This document shows, in pieces, positions 5,166-5,242 of a DNA stretch of 5,242 nucleotides (within the stretch, counting starts at the first letter, position 1; each line of letters starts with the position of its first letter). The notes below the pieces were generated by a model. It was not told the origin of the DNA. It saw only the letters and a list, made by a program, of their open reading frames with translations, and made no database searches. The DNA is taken from positions 1 through 5,242 of the forward strand of contig USEV01000065.1 in the NCBI GenBank assembly GCA_900553825.1. The letters are read 5' to 3'. Both the position numbers and the translations under genes were made by a program. This DNA is from an uncultured Eubacteriales bacterium. Its GTDB lineage: Bacteria > Bacillota > Clostridia > Christensenellales > CAG-917.

Positions 5166-5242
5166 TTGACTGAAAGACACAATGCGTCCTGTGACGCAAA
5201 TAATAAAAGGAGATTTTGACCGCCGTCCGAAGGGACGGCAAA
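5166..5242 (+). other. Right edge: small inverted repeats and an orphan RBS-like motif
   Basis: TGCGTC (5183-5188) and GACGCA (5193-5198) form a 6-bp hairpin. An AAGGAG motif (5207-5212) follows, and GCCGTCC (5222-5228) with GGACGGC (5233-5239) forms a 7-bp hairpin at the extreme end. A frame opening at ATG 5182 stays open to the edge (20 codons), but it has only a weak ribosome-binding site upstream and overlaps the hairpin. The AAGGAG is three bases from a TTG and has no well-placed ATG. A gene may begin just beyond the window; none can be called. Confidence 0.4.

Noticed and set aside
5182..5242. Partial gene starting at ATG 5182 and running off the edge
   Set aside because: There are only 20 codons, the upstream ribosome-binding site is weak, and the start overlaps a hairpin. 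It is too short to support.

Overview
This window looks like one end of a short-read, metagenome-style contig from an anaerobic bacterium. The first 24 bases are Nextera/Tn5 library adapter, not genome. The two real genes have GGAGG Shine-Dalgarno sites five bases before ATG, sigma-70/sigma-A type promoters and strongly C/G-ending codons. The GTP-type PEP carboxykinase and the overall style suggest a moderately GC-rich Clostridia/Bacillota gut bacterium. That taxonomic guess is inference and is not proven by the sequence.

Layout: 25-285 is a non-coding, repeat-bearing stretch. An intrinsic terminator (287-311, minus strand) ends a minus-strand gene for an N-terminally membrane-anchored M20 (CPS1/PM20D1-like) metallopeptidase (356-1831), which has its own promoter at 1861-1889. 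A divergent intergenic region of about 1.45 kb (1832-3285) follows. I see no convincing gene in it, but it is structured: a 14-bp palindrome, an AT-rich block, several copies of the 8-mer GCAAAATG, a family of related hairpins built around CTG-NN-CAGT, and two oppositely oriented DnaA-box matches. A strong plus-strand promoter (3138-3166) then drives a leader of about 110 nt with mutually exclusive hairpins, followed by the GTP-dependent PEP carboxykinase gene (3286-5055). A hairpin cluster and probable terminator lie at 5067-5165. The last 77 bases hold two small inverted repeats and an orphan ribosome-binding-site-like motif.

The two genes are divergently transcribed from separate promoters 1.3 kb apart. 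There is no sign that they form a pathway: one recycles peptides or N-acyl amino acids, the other interconverts oxaloacetate and phosphoenolpyruvate. I did not find a new multi-gene system. The most interesting material is non-coding: the covarying hairpin family at about 2533-2855 and the switch-like leader of the carboxykinase gene.
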